Below are positions 1 to 8,899 of a DNA stretch of 32,985 nucleotides, one piece after another. The position numbers were made by a program, and so were the translations under genes. The notes below the pieces were generated by a model that saw only the letters and a list, made by a program, of their open reading frames with translations, was not told the origin of the DNA and did not search any database. Each line of letters begins with the position of its first letter. The stretch's first letter is position 1. The stretch covers positions 1,493 through 34,477 of the forward strand of contig JAGRGY010000020.1 of the NCBI GenBank assembly GCA_020445255.1. The letters are read 5' to 3'. Source of the DNA: Gammaproteobacteria bacterium (lineage in GTDB: Bacteria; Pseudomonadota; Gammaproteobacteria; Chromatiales; Chromatiaceae).

Positions 1-587
1 CGGATCTGGTTGATGAAGATCACGACGCAGTTCGAGCGCTTGATGTTGGCGGTCAGCTTGCGCAGCGCCTGCGACATCAGCCGCGCCTGCAGGCCGACGT
101 GCGAATCGCCCATCTCGCCCTCGATCTCGGCCTTCGGCGTCAGCGCCGCGACCGAGTCGACGACGACCACGTCGACGGCACCCGAGCGCACCAGCATGTC
201 GGTGATCTCGAGCGCCTGTTCCCCGGTATCCGGCTGCGACACCAGCAGTTCGTCCATGTCGACCCCGAGCTTCTCGGAATACACCGGATCGAGCGCGTGC
301 TCGGCGTCGACGAACGCACAGGTGCCACCCGCCTTCTGCGCCTCGGCGATCGCCTGCAACGTCATCGTGGTCTTGCCGGACGACTCCGGACCGTAGATCT
401 CGACGATACGCCCCTTCGGCAGACCGCCGACCCCGAGCGCCAGGTCGAGGCTCAGCGAGCCGGTCGAGACGACCTCGATGTTGCGTACCGCGCTGGCATC
501 GCCCATGCGCATGACCGAACCCTTGCCGAACTGTTTCTCGATCTGGCTCAGTGCCGCCGCCAGTGCCTTTTTACGGTTGTCGTCCAT
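1..587 (-). CDS. recA: RecA recombinase, N-terminal part (cut by window edge)
   Basis: RecA is the ATP-dependent DNA strand-exchange protein of homologous recombination and the coprotease that triggers LexA cleavage. Only the first 195 or so residues are inside the window; the gene runs off the left edge. The visible part is canonical: an N-terminal oligomerisation helix, Walker [10 protein letters not shown] at residues 66-74, the [10 protein letters not shown] block, the [11 protein letters not shown]alker B strand, and the L1-loop region with [19 protein letters not shown]. The ATG at 585-587 is preceded by GGGGAGC about 5 nt upstream, a good ribosome binding site. The next gene upstream on the same strand is thpR, 90 bp away, so recA probably has its own promoter in that gap as well as possible read-through from cinA-thpR. 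Identification is secure; integrity of the C-terminus cannot be judged. Confidence 0.98.
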   Translation of the reverse strand, partial: MDDNRKKALAAALSQIEKQFGKGSVMRMGDASAVRNIEVVSTGSLSLDLALGVGGLPKGRIVEIYGPESSGKTTMTLQAIAEAQKAGGTCAFVDAEHALDPVYSEKLGVDMDELLVSQPDTGEQALEITDMLVRSGAVDVVVVDSVAALTPKAEIEGEMGDSHVGLQARLMSQALRKLTANIKRSNCVVIFINQI

Positions 588-629
588 CAAAGCTCCCCCC
601 AGAAGCCGTTCTCGATCGGTTGCAGGCGA

Positions 630-659
630 AGTGTAGTTCGTTCTCTTTTTGTTTTCCAG
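630..659 (-). promoter_or_regulatory. Candidate recA promoter with possible SOS-like direct repeat
   Basis: On the minus strand the gap between thpR and recA holds TACACT (635-630) as a possible -10, with CTGGAA (659-654) 18 bp upstream as a weak -35. An AAAC-N7-GAAC direct repeat (654-640) lies between them. It resembles the GAAC-N7-GAAC LexA box known from Alphaproteobacteria, with one mismatch. I see no E. coli-type CTGT-N8-ACAG operator in this gap. The assignment is by eye only. Confidence 0.3.
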
Positions 660-677
660 TCGAAATTGGCGTCGGAC

Positions 678-1196
678 TCAAGCCAGCGGCCAGTGCGCAA
701 GCGGGCGGTAATGCGGCGCGTCACCGCGGCACGACGCGACCAGGGCGAGTTCCCTCACCCGCCAGGCCAGCGGCAACAGCGGGCCGAGCAGCGGCTCGGT
801 GGCGACCTTGCGCGCCAGCGTGATGTGCGGCCGGTAGGGCCTGTCCTCGGGTACGAAGCCCTGGCCGGCCAGGCCTTCGACCAGCCGCGCATGCAGCGCA
901 CTCAGCTCGCCCGGCACCGAACTCGGCCCGGCCCAGACCACCTGCGCGCGTGGCCACCAGCCGATCTCGTCGACGACCAGCGCGAAGGGCGCGGCCACCA
1001 GTCCGGCCGCGAGGTCGCGCAGGCCGTCGACGCGTGCCCCGTCGACCTGGCCGAGGAACGCCAGCGTCAGGTGCAGGTCGTCGCGGTGCTGCCAGCGCAC
1101 GTCGTGGGTCAGATTGTGGGTCTGCCAGTGCAGCAGCGCGTGGCGCACCGCGTCGTCCGGCCACAGCGCAAAGAACAGCCGCCGAGCGGTACTCAC
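678..1196 (-). CDS. thpR: RNA 2',3'-cyclic phosphodiesterase (ThpR/LigT family)
   Basis: This 172-residue protein belongs to the 2H phosphoesterase superfamily, ThpR/LigT branch, which hydrolyses 2',3'-cyclic phosphate ends of RNA and also shows RNA ligase activity in vitro. Both catalytic HxTx motifs are present: HLTL at residues 42-45 and HITL at 124-127, in the usual bilobed spacing. The family-typical start ...RLFFALWPDD is at the extreme N-terminus. The start codon is GTG at 1194-1196, which overlaps the cinA stop in a GTGA junction, so translation is probably coupled to cinA. Length is normal for the family (about 170-190). The cinA-thpR-recA order on one strand suggests partial co-transcription with recA. 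Confidence 0.9.
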   Translation of the reverse strand: MSTARRLFFALWPDDAVRHALLHWQTHNLTHDVRWQHRDDLHLTLAFLGQVDGARVDGLRDLAAGLVAAPFALVVDEIGWWPRAQVVWAGPSSVPGELSALHARLVEGLAGQGFVPEDRPYRPHITLARKVATEPLLGPLLPLAWRVRELALVASCRGDAPHYRPLAHWPLA

Positions 1197-1669
1197 CCGG
1201 TCCGGTCCAGCAGCCCCACGAGCGCCCGGTCGATGGTCGCCGCGCGCACCGCGAGACGGTCCCCGGCGAAGCGTTCGCACACCGCATCGGCGCCATCGGG
1301 ACCGGCCCACGCCAGCCACACGGTGCCGACCGGCTTGTCGGGCGTGCCGCCGCCGGGACCGGCGACACCGCTGACCGCGACGCTGATCTGGGCGCGGCTG
1401 TGGGACAGTGCGCCCTGTGCCATCTCGATCACGGTCTCGCGACTGACAGCACCGTGGCGGTCGAGCGTGTCGGCCGCGACGCCGAGCATCTCGCGCTTGG
1501 CATCGTTGCTGTAGGTCACGAAGCCGCGATCGAACCATGCGCTCGACCCAGCCAGATCGGTCAGCGCAGCGGCGATGCCGCCACCGGTGCAGGACTCGGC
1601 ACAGGTGAGCATCCAGCCACGGCGTTCGAGCGCGGCAGCGAGCCGTTTGACCATGTCGTTGCGTTGCAC
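1193..1669 (-). CDS. pncC: CinA-family nicotinamide-nucleotide amidase (PncC)
   Basis: Stand-alone CinA C-terminal domain, about 158 residues, the form that acts as NMN deamidase (PncC) in the pyridine nucleotide cycle; it is often called CinA and sits next to recA in many Gammaproteobacteria. Recognisable motifs are CAESCTGGGIAAALTD near the N-terminus with the catalytic Ser, the FVTYSNDAKREMLGV block, and SVAVSGVAGPGGGTPDKPVGTVW in the second half. I chose the GTG at 1667-1669 because AGGGAGG lies just upstream (about 4 nt), whereas the ATG at 1652-1654 would sit about 19 nt from it; the ATG remains an alternative. The stop overlaps the thpR start by 4 nt. Confidence 0.9.
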   Translation of the reverse strand: MQRNDMVKRLAAALERRGWMLTCAESCTGGGIAAALTDLAGSSAWFDRGFVTYSNDAKREMLGVAADTLDRHGAVSRETVIEMAQGALSHSRAQISVAVSGVAGPGGGTPDKPVGTVWLAWAGPDGADAVCERFAGDRLAVRAATIDRALVGLLDRTG

Positions 1670-1833
1670 CGGGCCTCCCTCGGTTTCGGGGATGTTCAAC
1701 AGTTCGCGACGCGATCGTCGTGGCGCCAGGATTTCGCACCCCTGCGTTGCGAAGCTTCGCAATAGCCCGCAACTTCGCGCGCTTTGCGCCTTGATCCGCG
1801 AAATCCTCTGCGCCAATCCGATTCGCGCAGAAT

Positions 1834-1862
1834 TATTCCAACTCCCCTGCATTCGTTAGAAT
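1834..1862 (+). promoter_or_regulatory. Candidate sigma-70 promoter for the cupin gene
   Basis: TAGAAT at 1857-1862 is a good -10 about 40 bp before the cupin start. The -35 position 17 bp upstream (1834-1839, ATTCCA) is weak. The local sequence is more AT-rich than the flanking genes. Confidence 0.35.
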
Positions 1863-1901
1863 CTTCGCCCGACCGCAAGAATAACGCACGAGGTGATGCG
1901 C

Positions 1902-2183
1902 ATGAGCGCCGACGGGATCCTGCTGGAACGCAACCCTTCGCCGATGAAGCTCGAGGTGATGGGCGTCTACGACTGGCCGATCTGGCGCAAGGAGGCCTCA
2001 CGTTTTGCGTGGACCTACCAACAGCAGGAAACCTGCTACATCCTGCGCGGTCGCTTCTCGGTCACGCCCGACGGCGGCGAGCCGCAGGAGTTCCGGCGCG
2101 GCGACCTGATCACGTTCCCGAAGGGAATGAGCTGCATGTGGGACATCGTCGAGGACGTCGAAAAACACTACGACTTTCAGTGA
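1902..2183 (+). CDS. Small cupin-domain protein (Cupin_3 / DUF861 type)
   Basis: A single-domain cupin of 93 residues, similar in layout to the Cupin_3 (DUF861) family that includes ureidoglycine aminohydrolase and EutQ-like proteins. Visible features are a WTYQQQETCYILRG strand-turn-strand (the cupin motif 1 region with a Glu) and a GDLITFPKGMSCMWDI motif 2 region. The usual histidines of metal-binding cupins are mostly missing, so enzymatic activity cannot be assumed. GAGGTG at 1890-1895 is 6 nt before the ATG at 1902, which is why I prefer it to the upstream in-frame GTG (1893) and ATG (1896). The gene is divergent from cinA and convergent with the glucan synthase; substrate unknown. Confidence 0.75.
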   Translation: MSADGILLERNPSPMKLEVMGVYDWPIWRKEASRFAWTYQQQETCYILRGRFSVTPDGGEPQEFRRGDLITFPKGMSCMWDIVEDVEKHYDFQ

Positions 2184-2222
2184 GCGCGGTGCGGACGACG
2201 CAACCGCGTTGCGGCGCAAATC

Positions 2223-4829
2223 TCAGTGCGCGCGGTGGTGCGTCAACCGACTCATGACACCGACCATTCGTCCGGGCAGGCGCGGTGCCGCGCTGATCAG
2301 CGAGACCAGACCCGCCGCGGCATAGGGTATGCCCTGGACCACCAGCATCAGCGCCCAGATCCGGATATCGAGCATCATGCCGTCGTCGCGCTGCAGAACG
2401 GCATAGGCACCCAGCAACAGTGCGGCCAGGAACAACAGTTCCTCGCGCGCATCCGCCAGCGCCTGCCAGAGACCGTGCGCCTCGGCCCGTTTCGGCGTAC
2501 GGAAGAACCCTATCCGGCGCGTGACGAAGCCGGTCAGCATCGCCCGCGCGATCACGTGCGACAGTGCCAGCCCCGCCAGGCCGGCGGCGATGCTCTGGCG
2601 CAGGTTGGCCTCGACCCGCGAGCGGTACAGAAAGAACATCTTCAGGATCTTGAACACGAACAGCGTCAGCGGCAGCACCGCGAAGATCGGATGCGGCGGC
2701 GCGACGACCGTCGGAAACAGCACCATGCCCGCGCTCCAGCCGATCGCGGCGATGTTGAACGCGAGGTTGAACCCGTCGGCCAGCCACGGCAGCCAGCCGG
2801 CGACGAAATGGTAACGCTGGCCCCAGCTGAGCTTGGTCTCGTCCAGCCCGAACAATTGTGACAGGTGCTGACGCATGATCAGTACCGCACCGTAGGCCCA
2901 GCGGAAGCGCTGCTTCTTGAAGTCGAGGAAGGTGTCCGGCATCAGGCCCTTGCCGTAGCTGTGCGGGATGTACAGCGCGCAATGTCCCTGCTCGAAGATT
3001 CGCAGACCGAGCTCGGCGTCCTCGGTGATGCACCACTCGGCCCAACCGCCGACGCCTTCGAGTACGCTGCGCCTGACCATGGTCATCGTGCCGTGCTGGA
3101 TGATGGCGTTGCGTTCGTTGCGCGTGACCATGCCGATGCGGAAGAAGCCGCGGTACTCGGCCTGGCACATGGCCTTGAACAGGTTCTCGTCGCCGTCACG
3201 ATAGTCCTGCGGCGCCTGCACGATGGCCATGCGCGGCTCGCCGAACAGCGGCACCATGTCGCGCAGCCAGTTCGACTCGACCAGGTAGTCGCTGTCGATC
3301 ACCGCGACGATCTCGGCGGCCGGATCGGTCTCGCGCAGCGCGAAGTTCAGCGCCCCGGCCTTGAACCCCGACAGCGGGTCGACGTGGAAGAAGCGGAAGC
3401 GCGCGCCGAGCGACTCGCAGTGCGCCTGCACCGGCTGCCACACGGCGGGATCCTTGGTGTTGTTGTCGATGACCAGGACTTCGAAGTCCGGGTAATCGAG
3501 CGCGGCCAGCGCATCCAGCGTCTGGATCAGCATGTCGGGCGGCTCATTGTAGGCCGGCACGTGCACCGAGACCTTCGGCAGGCGGTCATCCGGTGACGGG
3601 GTCGGCAGCGGCAACCGCCGCATCTGCTTCAGCCACACCGCCTCGGCCCACTCGTGCGCCTCGGCCAGCAATACCAGGATCACGCCGATCGCCGCGATGA
3701 ACAGTGCCACGCCGACCGCGAGCATCGCCGGCGTCATGTACTGCAGCGTGAAGTCGTAGAGCAGATACACGACGAAGGTCGTGATTGCATAAGCGACCAG
3801 CGCGAGGAACCCGCGGCCGCTCGATGACAGTCCGGCGCTGTCGCGGAACATCAACGCCAGAATCAGCACCGACAGGCCGACGCTGATCGCGGCGAGGTGC
3901 CACCAGTTCGGCACCGGCACCACCGGCGACGTGAACTCGAACTTGGGCTCGCGCTCGGCGTCGTATACGCCCCAGTGCGCGCCGGCGTCGCCCTCGATCT
4001 GACGCTTCCACGGCTGGTCGAAGGCCTCCATGACGTAATACGTCATGTCCTCCTCGTCGGCGGCGGCGAGGAAACGACGCAGGAACTTGGCCTGGTTGGC
4101 GTGGCTGGCGATCGCACCCTGGCGCGTACGTCCGTTGCTCGGCCAACCCACCTCGGAGATCACGATCGGCTTGTCCGGATAGGCCCGTTGCAGCTCGTTG
4201 TAGCGACGCACGACGTACGGCACAGCCTTGTCGATCTCGATGCCTTCCCAGTACGGCAACATATGCACCGCGATGAAGTCGACCTCCCTGACCAGCTCCG
4301 GATGGGCCAGCCAGACGTGCCATGGCTCGGCGGTGCTGATCGGCGCCCAGACCGACTTACGAACCTCGCGCAGATAGTCGATCATCTGCTCCACGCTGCG
4401 GTCTGTACGCAGGATCGCCTCGTTGCCGACGATCACGCGCACGATCTGACGGTGATTCTCGCGGTACACGCGCACGAGCGTCTCGATCTCGTCGCGGTTG
4501 CGTGTCTCGTCCTTGGCGATCCACGCGCCGAGCGCGACATTGAGCCCGTGCGCCGCGGCCAGGCGCGGCACCTCGGCCATGCTGCCGCGCACCGTGTAAG
4601 TGCGCACGGCATAGGCATCGTCGGCCAGCAGCGCGAGGTCCTGGTCGATCTGCGAGATGTCCGGCTCCTCGCCATTGATCGGGTTCTGGTCCCCGCGCAC
4701 CGGCGAAAACGAGAAACCGTCGATCCTGACCGGCCAGGGCGGCTCGTTGCCCGGCCAGTTGACGAGCCCCCACAGCACCAGCGTGAGAACGCCCATCAGC
4801 ACGGTGATCAGCAGGCTCGCGCGGTTCAA
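2223..4829 (-). CDS. ndvB: NdvB-like beta-1,3-glucan synthase: GH17-like domain fused to GT2 glycosyltransferase
   Basis: An 868-residue inner-membrane protein with the architecture of Pseudomonas NdvB, which makes periplasmic (cyclic) beta-1,3-glucans. Residues 5-24 are a membrane anchor. Residues about 35-300 are a periplasmic GH17-like domain with both expected glutamates: E136 in VIVGNEAIL (acid/base) and E226 in VISEVGWPSNG (nucleophile). Hydrophobic segments follow at about 312-328, 340-360 and 368-389. The cytoplasmic GT2 domain spans about 418-650, with VSVHVPAYNEPP, D512-S-D514, T602-E-D604 and the processive signature Q640-R-F-R-W644. Further membrane spans fill 675-850. In this family GH17 is thought to remodel or cyclise the product. 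Translation seems to start at TTG (4827-4829) with a weak GAGAG upstream. No partner gene such as an exporter is adjacent; the cupin gene converges on it. Confidence 0.85.
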   Translation of the reverse strand: MNRASLLITVLMGVLTLVLWGLVNWPGNEPPWPVRIDGFSFSPVRGDQNPINGEEPDISQIDQDLALLADDAYAVRTYTVRGSMAEVPRLAAAHGLNVALGAWIAKDETRNRDEIETLVRVYRENHRQIVRVIVGNEAILRTDRSVEQMIDYLREVRKSVWAPISTAEPWHVWLAHPELVREVDFIAVHMLPYWEGIEIDKAVPYVVRRYNELQRAYPDKPIVISEVGWPSNGRTRQGAIASHANQAKFLRRFLAAADEEDMTYYVMEAFDQPWKRQIEGDAGAHWGVYDAEREPKFEFTSPVVPVPNWWHLAAISVGLSVLILALMFRDSAGLSSSGRGFLALVAYAITTFVVYLLYDFTLQYMTPAMLAVGVALFIAAIGVILVLLAEAHEWAEAVWLKQMRRLPLPTPSPDDRLPKVSVHVPAYNEPPDMLIQTLDALAALDYPDFEVLVIDNNTKDPAVWQPVQAHCESLGARFRFFHVDPLSGFKAGALNFALRETDPAAEIVAVIDSDYLVESNWLRDMVPLFGEPRMAIVQAPQDYRDGDENLFKAMCQAEYRGFFRIGMVTRNERNAIIQHGTMTMVRRSVLEGVGGWAEWCITEDAELGLRIFEQGHCALYIPHSYGKGLMPDTFLDFKKQRFRWAYGAVLIMRQHLSQLFGLDETKLSWGQRYHFVAGWLPWLADGFNLAFNIAAIGWSAGMVLFPTVVAPPHPIFAVLPLTLFVFKILKMFFLYRSRVEANLRQSIAAGLAGLALSHVIARAMLTGFVTRRIGFFRTPKRAEAHGLWQALADAREELLFLAALLLGAYAVLQRDDGMMLDIRIWALMLVVQGIPYAAAGLVSLISAAPRLPGRMVGVMSRLTHHRAH

Positions 4830-5284
4830 TTCAGGCTCTCGATATGGGGACGGGCGCGCATTGTAGACGCGGCATACCCGCAGTCGTCCAGCAGGATCGA
4901 CGGCTTACATGACCCCTGTCACACCCCCTCGCGCCGCCCTCCGTCCACGACCCCCGGACGGCCTGCTCCGGGACGTCGGTCAGGCAGGCTGCCAGCCGCG
5001 GCTGCGGCGTTCACCAACCGACGCCCAGCGCGCATTGGGCGTGGTTCGGCCGTCCCTCTGCCGGGATTCCCCTCCCCCCACGAAGCTTCTTTGTCTAAGC
5101 TACCTTGCATACTCCGACAGCCTTGGCGGGCACCCGCCGACCGGCGTCCGACGCGGTGCCTGCGGCAACATTGACCCGGCGTCCCGGTTCGCCGGCCGCG
5201 GTCGACGCCAGCGGCCGATTCAGCCGCCGACCACCGGGCACACGAGGCGATGCCAGGCTACCGGCAACACGCGCAGAAATCAGG
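4830..5284. other. Divergent intergenic region, no gene recognised
   Basis: About 455 bp separates the divergent glucan synthase and HD-domain genes. Small reading frames exist on both strands but are arginine/proline-rich shadows typical of GC-rich DNA. An AT-richer patch around 5082-5116 (GAAGCTTC palindrome followed by TTGTCTAAGC) could hold promoter elements, but I could not fit convincing -35/-10 pairs on either strand. Confidence 0.4.
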
Positions 5285-5980
5285 ATGCAGTGCACCCATA
5301 CCAAGAACATGCCCACCTTCCTGCGTGACCGCCTCCTCGAGGGTCGTTTCCGCGCACTATGGGATCGATGCGTTCTGCCTGGTCGCAAGAGCGACCCAAC
5401 CGCCCTATGGCGTGAGATCTCGACCCGCTACGCGGAAACGCACCGCGTCTATCACGACAAGCGCCATCTCGCCCACTGCCTCGATGAACTCGACCTGGCC
5501 TCGGGCCACGTCCGCAACAGGGACGCGGTGGAGATGGCAATCTGGTTTCACGACATCATCAACGACCCCGGCAACGACGACAACGAGGGCCGAAGTGCGG
5601 CCCTGTTCAGACACCTGGCCGACGGAGTGCTCGACCGGCGCTTCATCGAAACCGTCGTCGAACTGGTGCTGATCACCTGTCATTGCGCCGCACCCGACGA
5701 TCCTGACAAACAGTTCATCTGCGACATCGATCTGGCCAGCTTCGGCTGCCCGTGGGAGAGCTTTCTCAAGGACTCGGAAGACGTGCGGGCGGAGTATCCC
5801 GGCAGCGAGAAAGAGTACGTTCGCGGCAAGAAGAAATTCCTCGATTCGCTGCTCGATCGCCCAAGGATCTTCGTCACCGACTTTTTCTTCGATCGCTACG
5901 AGAACCAGGCGAGATCGAACATCCACCGCCTGCTCGACATCATGGGCCGGTCCGCCCCCGCGGATCTGGCCAGCCCCTAA
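5285..5980 (+). CDS. HD-superfamily metal-dependent phosphohydrolase (COG4339 type)
   Basis: A 231-residue protein of the HD family often mislabelled as an NMDA-receptor subunit. Metal-binding signatures are in order: YHDKRHL (residues 56-62), the H89-D90 pair in AIWFHDIIND, NEGRSAALF about 100-108, LITCH (129-133) and the family's FICDIDLASFG (145-154). The C-terminal EYPGSEKEYVRGKKKFL helix region is also characteristic. Family members have no settled substrate; nucleotides or phosphorylated small molecules are plausible. The ATG at 5285 lacks a clear ribosome binding site; ATG 5309 (MPTFLRD) is an equally possible start. It converges on the RND-CNBD gene, leaving a 47-bp gap with G and C runs that might form a weak hairpin. 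Family is fairly certain, activity unknown. Confidence 0.8.
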   Translation: MQCTHTKNMPTFLRDRLLEGRFRALWDRCVLPGRKSDPTALWREISTRYAETHRVYHDKRHLAHCLDELDLASGHVRNRDAVEMAIWFHDIINDPGNDDNEGRSAALFRHLADGVLDRRFIETVVELVLITCHCAAPDDPDKQFICDIDLASFGCPWESFLKDSEDVRAEYPGSEKEYVRGKKKFLDSLLDRPRIFVTDFFFDRYENQARSNIHRLLDIMGRSAPADLASP

Positions 5981-6027
5981 AAGACGGGGGATGATCGACC
6001 AAACGACCCCCTGCCCGTCCTGTCGGA

Positions 6028-8805
6028 TCAGGATCGAGCCGGCCCGCCGTCCCCGTCGGCGCGGACATCGCCAGAGGCGTCATCTTCCAGCCGGTACTCC
6101 GAGGTCTGGGTCAACCTGGCACCGATGATGCGCGTGAGATTGCGGAACAGGCGGAAGGCAAGCATCGGGTAGAGGCGCGTCAGACGATCGATGCGCTCCC
6201 AGCTCAGCACCAGCACCTGCGTGTCACCGAGTGCCACAACGTCCGCCGTGCGCCGGCCACCCGAGAGGGGGCCGACCTCGCCGAACAGCTCGCCCACCTC
6301 CATCACGCGCAGGTGCTTCACGCCCCCTTCCCGGCACCGCCTGCACGCCTCGACGCGGCCTTCCAGCACGACGAACATCTCCGCGCCGCTGTCGCCTTCG
6401 GTGATGATCCGCTCGTGGCTGGCAAATCGTCGAATCTCGCTGCTCAACAGGATCTTCTTGATCTGCCAGACATACATCCCGGCGAACAGCTGCGACTTCT
6501 GCAATGCATCCTGCTGGATCTTGTACGACAGCAGGTCCCAGACCGTGAGCAGTTCGGTCGAGCCCAGCAGCAGCGGCGTCAGCACGAAGGTCGCGCCCAG
6601 CGCGACGATGATCACCATCGCGCTGAGCAGGCCAAAATACGCAACCGGCGCAAAGCTCGAGGTGGCGAATACCGCGAACCCGGCCGCCAGTGCGATCGAC
6701 GTCGAAACGATCGGGACCGCCTCCGCCCCGACCATCGCGATCAGTGCGGCCTCGCGGGTGTCGTGTCGCTTGAGCTCCTCGTGAAAGCGCGACATCACGT
6801 GCATGGTGTCGTCGACACAGATGCCGAGCGCGATGGCCGCGACCATGCTGGTGCCGGTATTCAACGGTATGCCGCTCAATGCCATGACCGCGAACAGGAT
6901 CGCCACCGGAAACAGGTTGGGCACCAGTGCGATCAGACCCGCCCGTACGCTGACGAACAACGCCGATACCAACACGACGATGACGCCGCCGACCAGCAGT
7001 AATGACTGCAACTGGCCGTACGCCATCTTCTCGACCGCCCTGTTGGACAGTACCGATTTGCCGGTGATCTCGACGCGCAGCGCCGGATCGACGTTGGCGT
7101 CGACGAAGCCCTGCAACTCTGCGATCACCTCGTTGAGCACCGACGAGGAACCGATGTTGTGCCTGACCAGAATGCGTGCGCGACCGAAGTTCTCCGATAC
7201 GAAGCCCTCGACGTCACGATGCTTGATGAACAGCATGTACTCGCGCACGACGTCGTCGCTGTCGGGGAGCACCGGCTTTGCCTTGCCGTCACCCACCATG
7301 ACGGCATTGATCAACGCGACGATATCGGCGAACGAGAACGAACGGTCGACAAAAGGGGACTGTTCGATGTGCTCCTGGATCTTGCGGATCTGTTCGAGGT
7401 ATTTCACCTGCAGGAAGGTGTTGTCGATGCCGGAATCGACGACCACCGAGAACGCGTGCACGCCGGAGAGCTCATCGTGGATACGGTCGAGGTTGGCGCG
7501 CAGATCCGATTGGGGGTCGAGAAAATCGAGCAGGTCGTTGTTGATCCGGAGTTGCGTCGCCGCCAGCACGGCACCGATTGCGATGCCCCCGGCGGTGATG
7601 AGGATCGACCTGCGGTGGCGCTGGGCGGCCAGAACGAGAGCGACTGCGCCCGACTGCAAACGGCCCTGTCGGCGCTGGCGTTCGCTCAGGCGCGTGCTGG
7701 TGTGACCACGCCAGCCGAGAACCACAGGCACCAGGAGAATCGTAATCACGAAGTTGAACAGGAGGCCGGTCGACGCGACCAGCCCGAATTCGAACAGCAA
7801 CTGGATGTCGTTCAGTGCAATCGACAGGAAACCGAGGTATGTGGTGATGAACGTCAGCAGCACCGCCACGCCCATGTTGTCCGCCATCCGTGCAATCGCG
7901 GACGGCCTGTCCAGGCCGTTGCGTATGCCGGCGGCGTACTCGGCAAGCAAATGGATGTCCTCGGTCGAGCCGATGATGATAACCAGCGCCGGGACGATCG
8001 ATGTCATGATATTGACCGGGATATCGAACCAGGCCATGAAACCGAGCGTCCAGACCACGCTGATGCCCGCGGTCAGCAGGGGAATGATGGCGGCGTTGAG
8101 GCGGCGCAGGGTGAAGGCCAGCGTAAGCACCAGGACCACGATCGACAAAGGCAGAAACACCTTCTGGTCGGCGCGCATCTTGGCACTGAGATCGCTGCGG
8201 ATCGCCGCCGCCCCGACCTGGTACACGGCCGAGAACTGCCGGCGCAGCGGGGTGATCAGCGCCTCGACGGCCGCGGTCATCCGCTGATCGAAATCGGCAT
8301 CCGAGTCATCCTGCCTGTAGTACACATTGATCGCCAGGGTCTGGCCGTCGGATGAGATCAGGTTACCCAGCGCGAGCGGATCGCGTACCGCATCCGTCAC
8401 GATCTGGGCGGCCGCCCCGGGCGTGTCCGGAAGCTGTTCGAGGTAGGGTTTGACGAAGATCGTGTCGTCGACGTTCTTGACGTTCTTGGCGTCGAACAGG
8501 CTCGCCGTCGAGCTGACGCCAGGGAGTCCGGCGAGTTCGCGAACCAGGTAGCGCACCGCGACGAGCTTGTCGCGGTCGAAGATGTCGGGATCGCGCAGCA
8601 CCACGACGATGACGTCTTCCGCGCCGAAGGTTTCCTCCGTCGAGACGAAGTAATTCCATGCAGGCGTACCCCTCTCCAGCATGCTTTCCGCGGTGACGAG
8701 GATGCGCAGGCCCGGAATCTGAGACATCGCAATCAGCGACAGCAGTCCGATCGCCGCTATGACCGGCCATGGATGTGCGGCTGCGGCCTTGATGATCTGC
8801 TTCAT
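6028..8805 (-). CDS. RND/MMPL-type exporter with C-terminal cyclic-nucleotide-binding domain
   Basis: A 925-residue inner-membrane protein. It is an RND-superfamily MMPL-type permease made of two repeats. Repeat 1 has TM1 at about 13-30, a periplasmic loop to about 215, and a five-span bundle at 216-365 including GSTEDIHLLAEY (279-290). Repeat 2 has a TM at about 400-418, a loop to about 598, and a bundle at 600-748 including GICVDDTMHVMSRF (661-674). The acidic residues in these TM4 motifs are the expected proton-relay positions. Residues about 785-900 form a CNBD with ITEGDSGAEMFVVLEG and the phosphate-binding cassette containing G842-E843 and R852-T853-A854, so the cyclic-nucleotide ligands appear intact. 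The domain follows the last membrane span and should be cytoplasmic. No periplasmic adaptor or outer-membrane channel gene is adjacent. MMPL proteins move lipids, hopanoids or small hydrophobics; the cargo here is unknown. Confidence 0.88.
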   Translation of the reverse strand: MKQIIKAAAAHPWPVIAAIGLLSLIAMSQIPGLRILVTAESMLERGTPAWNYFVSTEETFGAEDVIVVVLRDPDIFDRDKLVAVRYLVRELAGLPGVSSTASLFDAKNVKNVDDTIFVKPYLEQLPDTPGAAAQIVTDAVRDPLALGNLISSDGQTLAINVYYRQDDSDADFDQRMTAAVEALITPLRRQFSAVYQVGAAAIRSDLSAKMRADQKVFLPLSIVVLVLTLAFTLRRLNAAIIPLLTAGISVVWTLGFMAWFDIPVNIMTSIVPALVIIIGSTEDIHLLAEYAAGIRNGLDRPSAIARMADNMGVAVLLTFITTYLGFLSIALNDIQLLFEFGLVASTGLLFNFVITILLVPVVLGWRGHTSTRLSERQRRQGRLQSGAVALVLAAQRHRRSILITAGGIAIGAVLAATQLRINNDLLDFLDPQSDLRANLDRIHDELSGVHAFSVVVDSGIDNTFLQVKYLEQIRKIQEHIEQSPFVDRSFSFADIVALINAVMVGDGKAKPVLPDSDDVVREYMLFIKHRDVEGFVSENFGRARILVRHNIGSSSVLNEVIAELQGFVDANVDPALRVEITGKSVLSNRAVEKMAYGQLQSLLLVGGVIVVLVSALFVSVRAGLIALVPNLFPVAILFAVMALSGIPLNTGTSMVAAIALGICVDDTMHVMSRFHEELKRHDTREAALIAMVGAEAVPIVSTSIALAAGFAVFATSSFAPVAYFGLLSAMVIIVALGATFVLTPLLLGSTELLTVWDLLSYKIQQDALQKSQLFAGMYVWQIKKILLSSEIRRFASHERIITEGDSGAEMFVVLEGRVEACRRCREGGVKHLRVMEVGELFGEVGPLSGGRRTADVVALGDTQVLVLSWERIDRLTRLYPMLAFRLFRNLTRIIGARLTQTSEYRLEDDASGDVRADGDGGPARS

Positions 8806-8899
8806 TCCGTGCGCTGTTTCCCGGTGGCCCGATAGCTACGCGCGTATCCAGTCGTGCAAAACGGTGCGCTGAACATTCGTAGGGCTGGTGTCCTGTCCG

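Noticed and set aside
4919..5110. Small minus-strand ORF upstream of the glucan synthase
   Set aside because: Gly/Arg/Pro-rich translation without homology-like features; typical GC-rich spurious frame.
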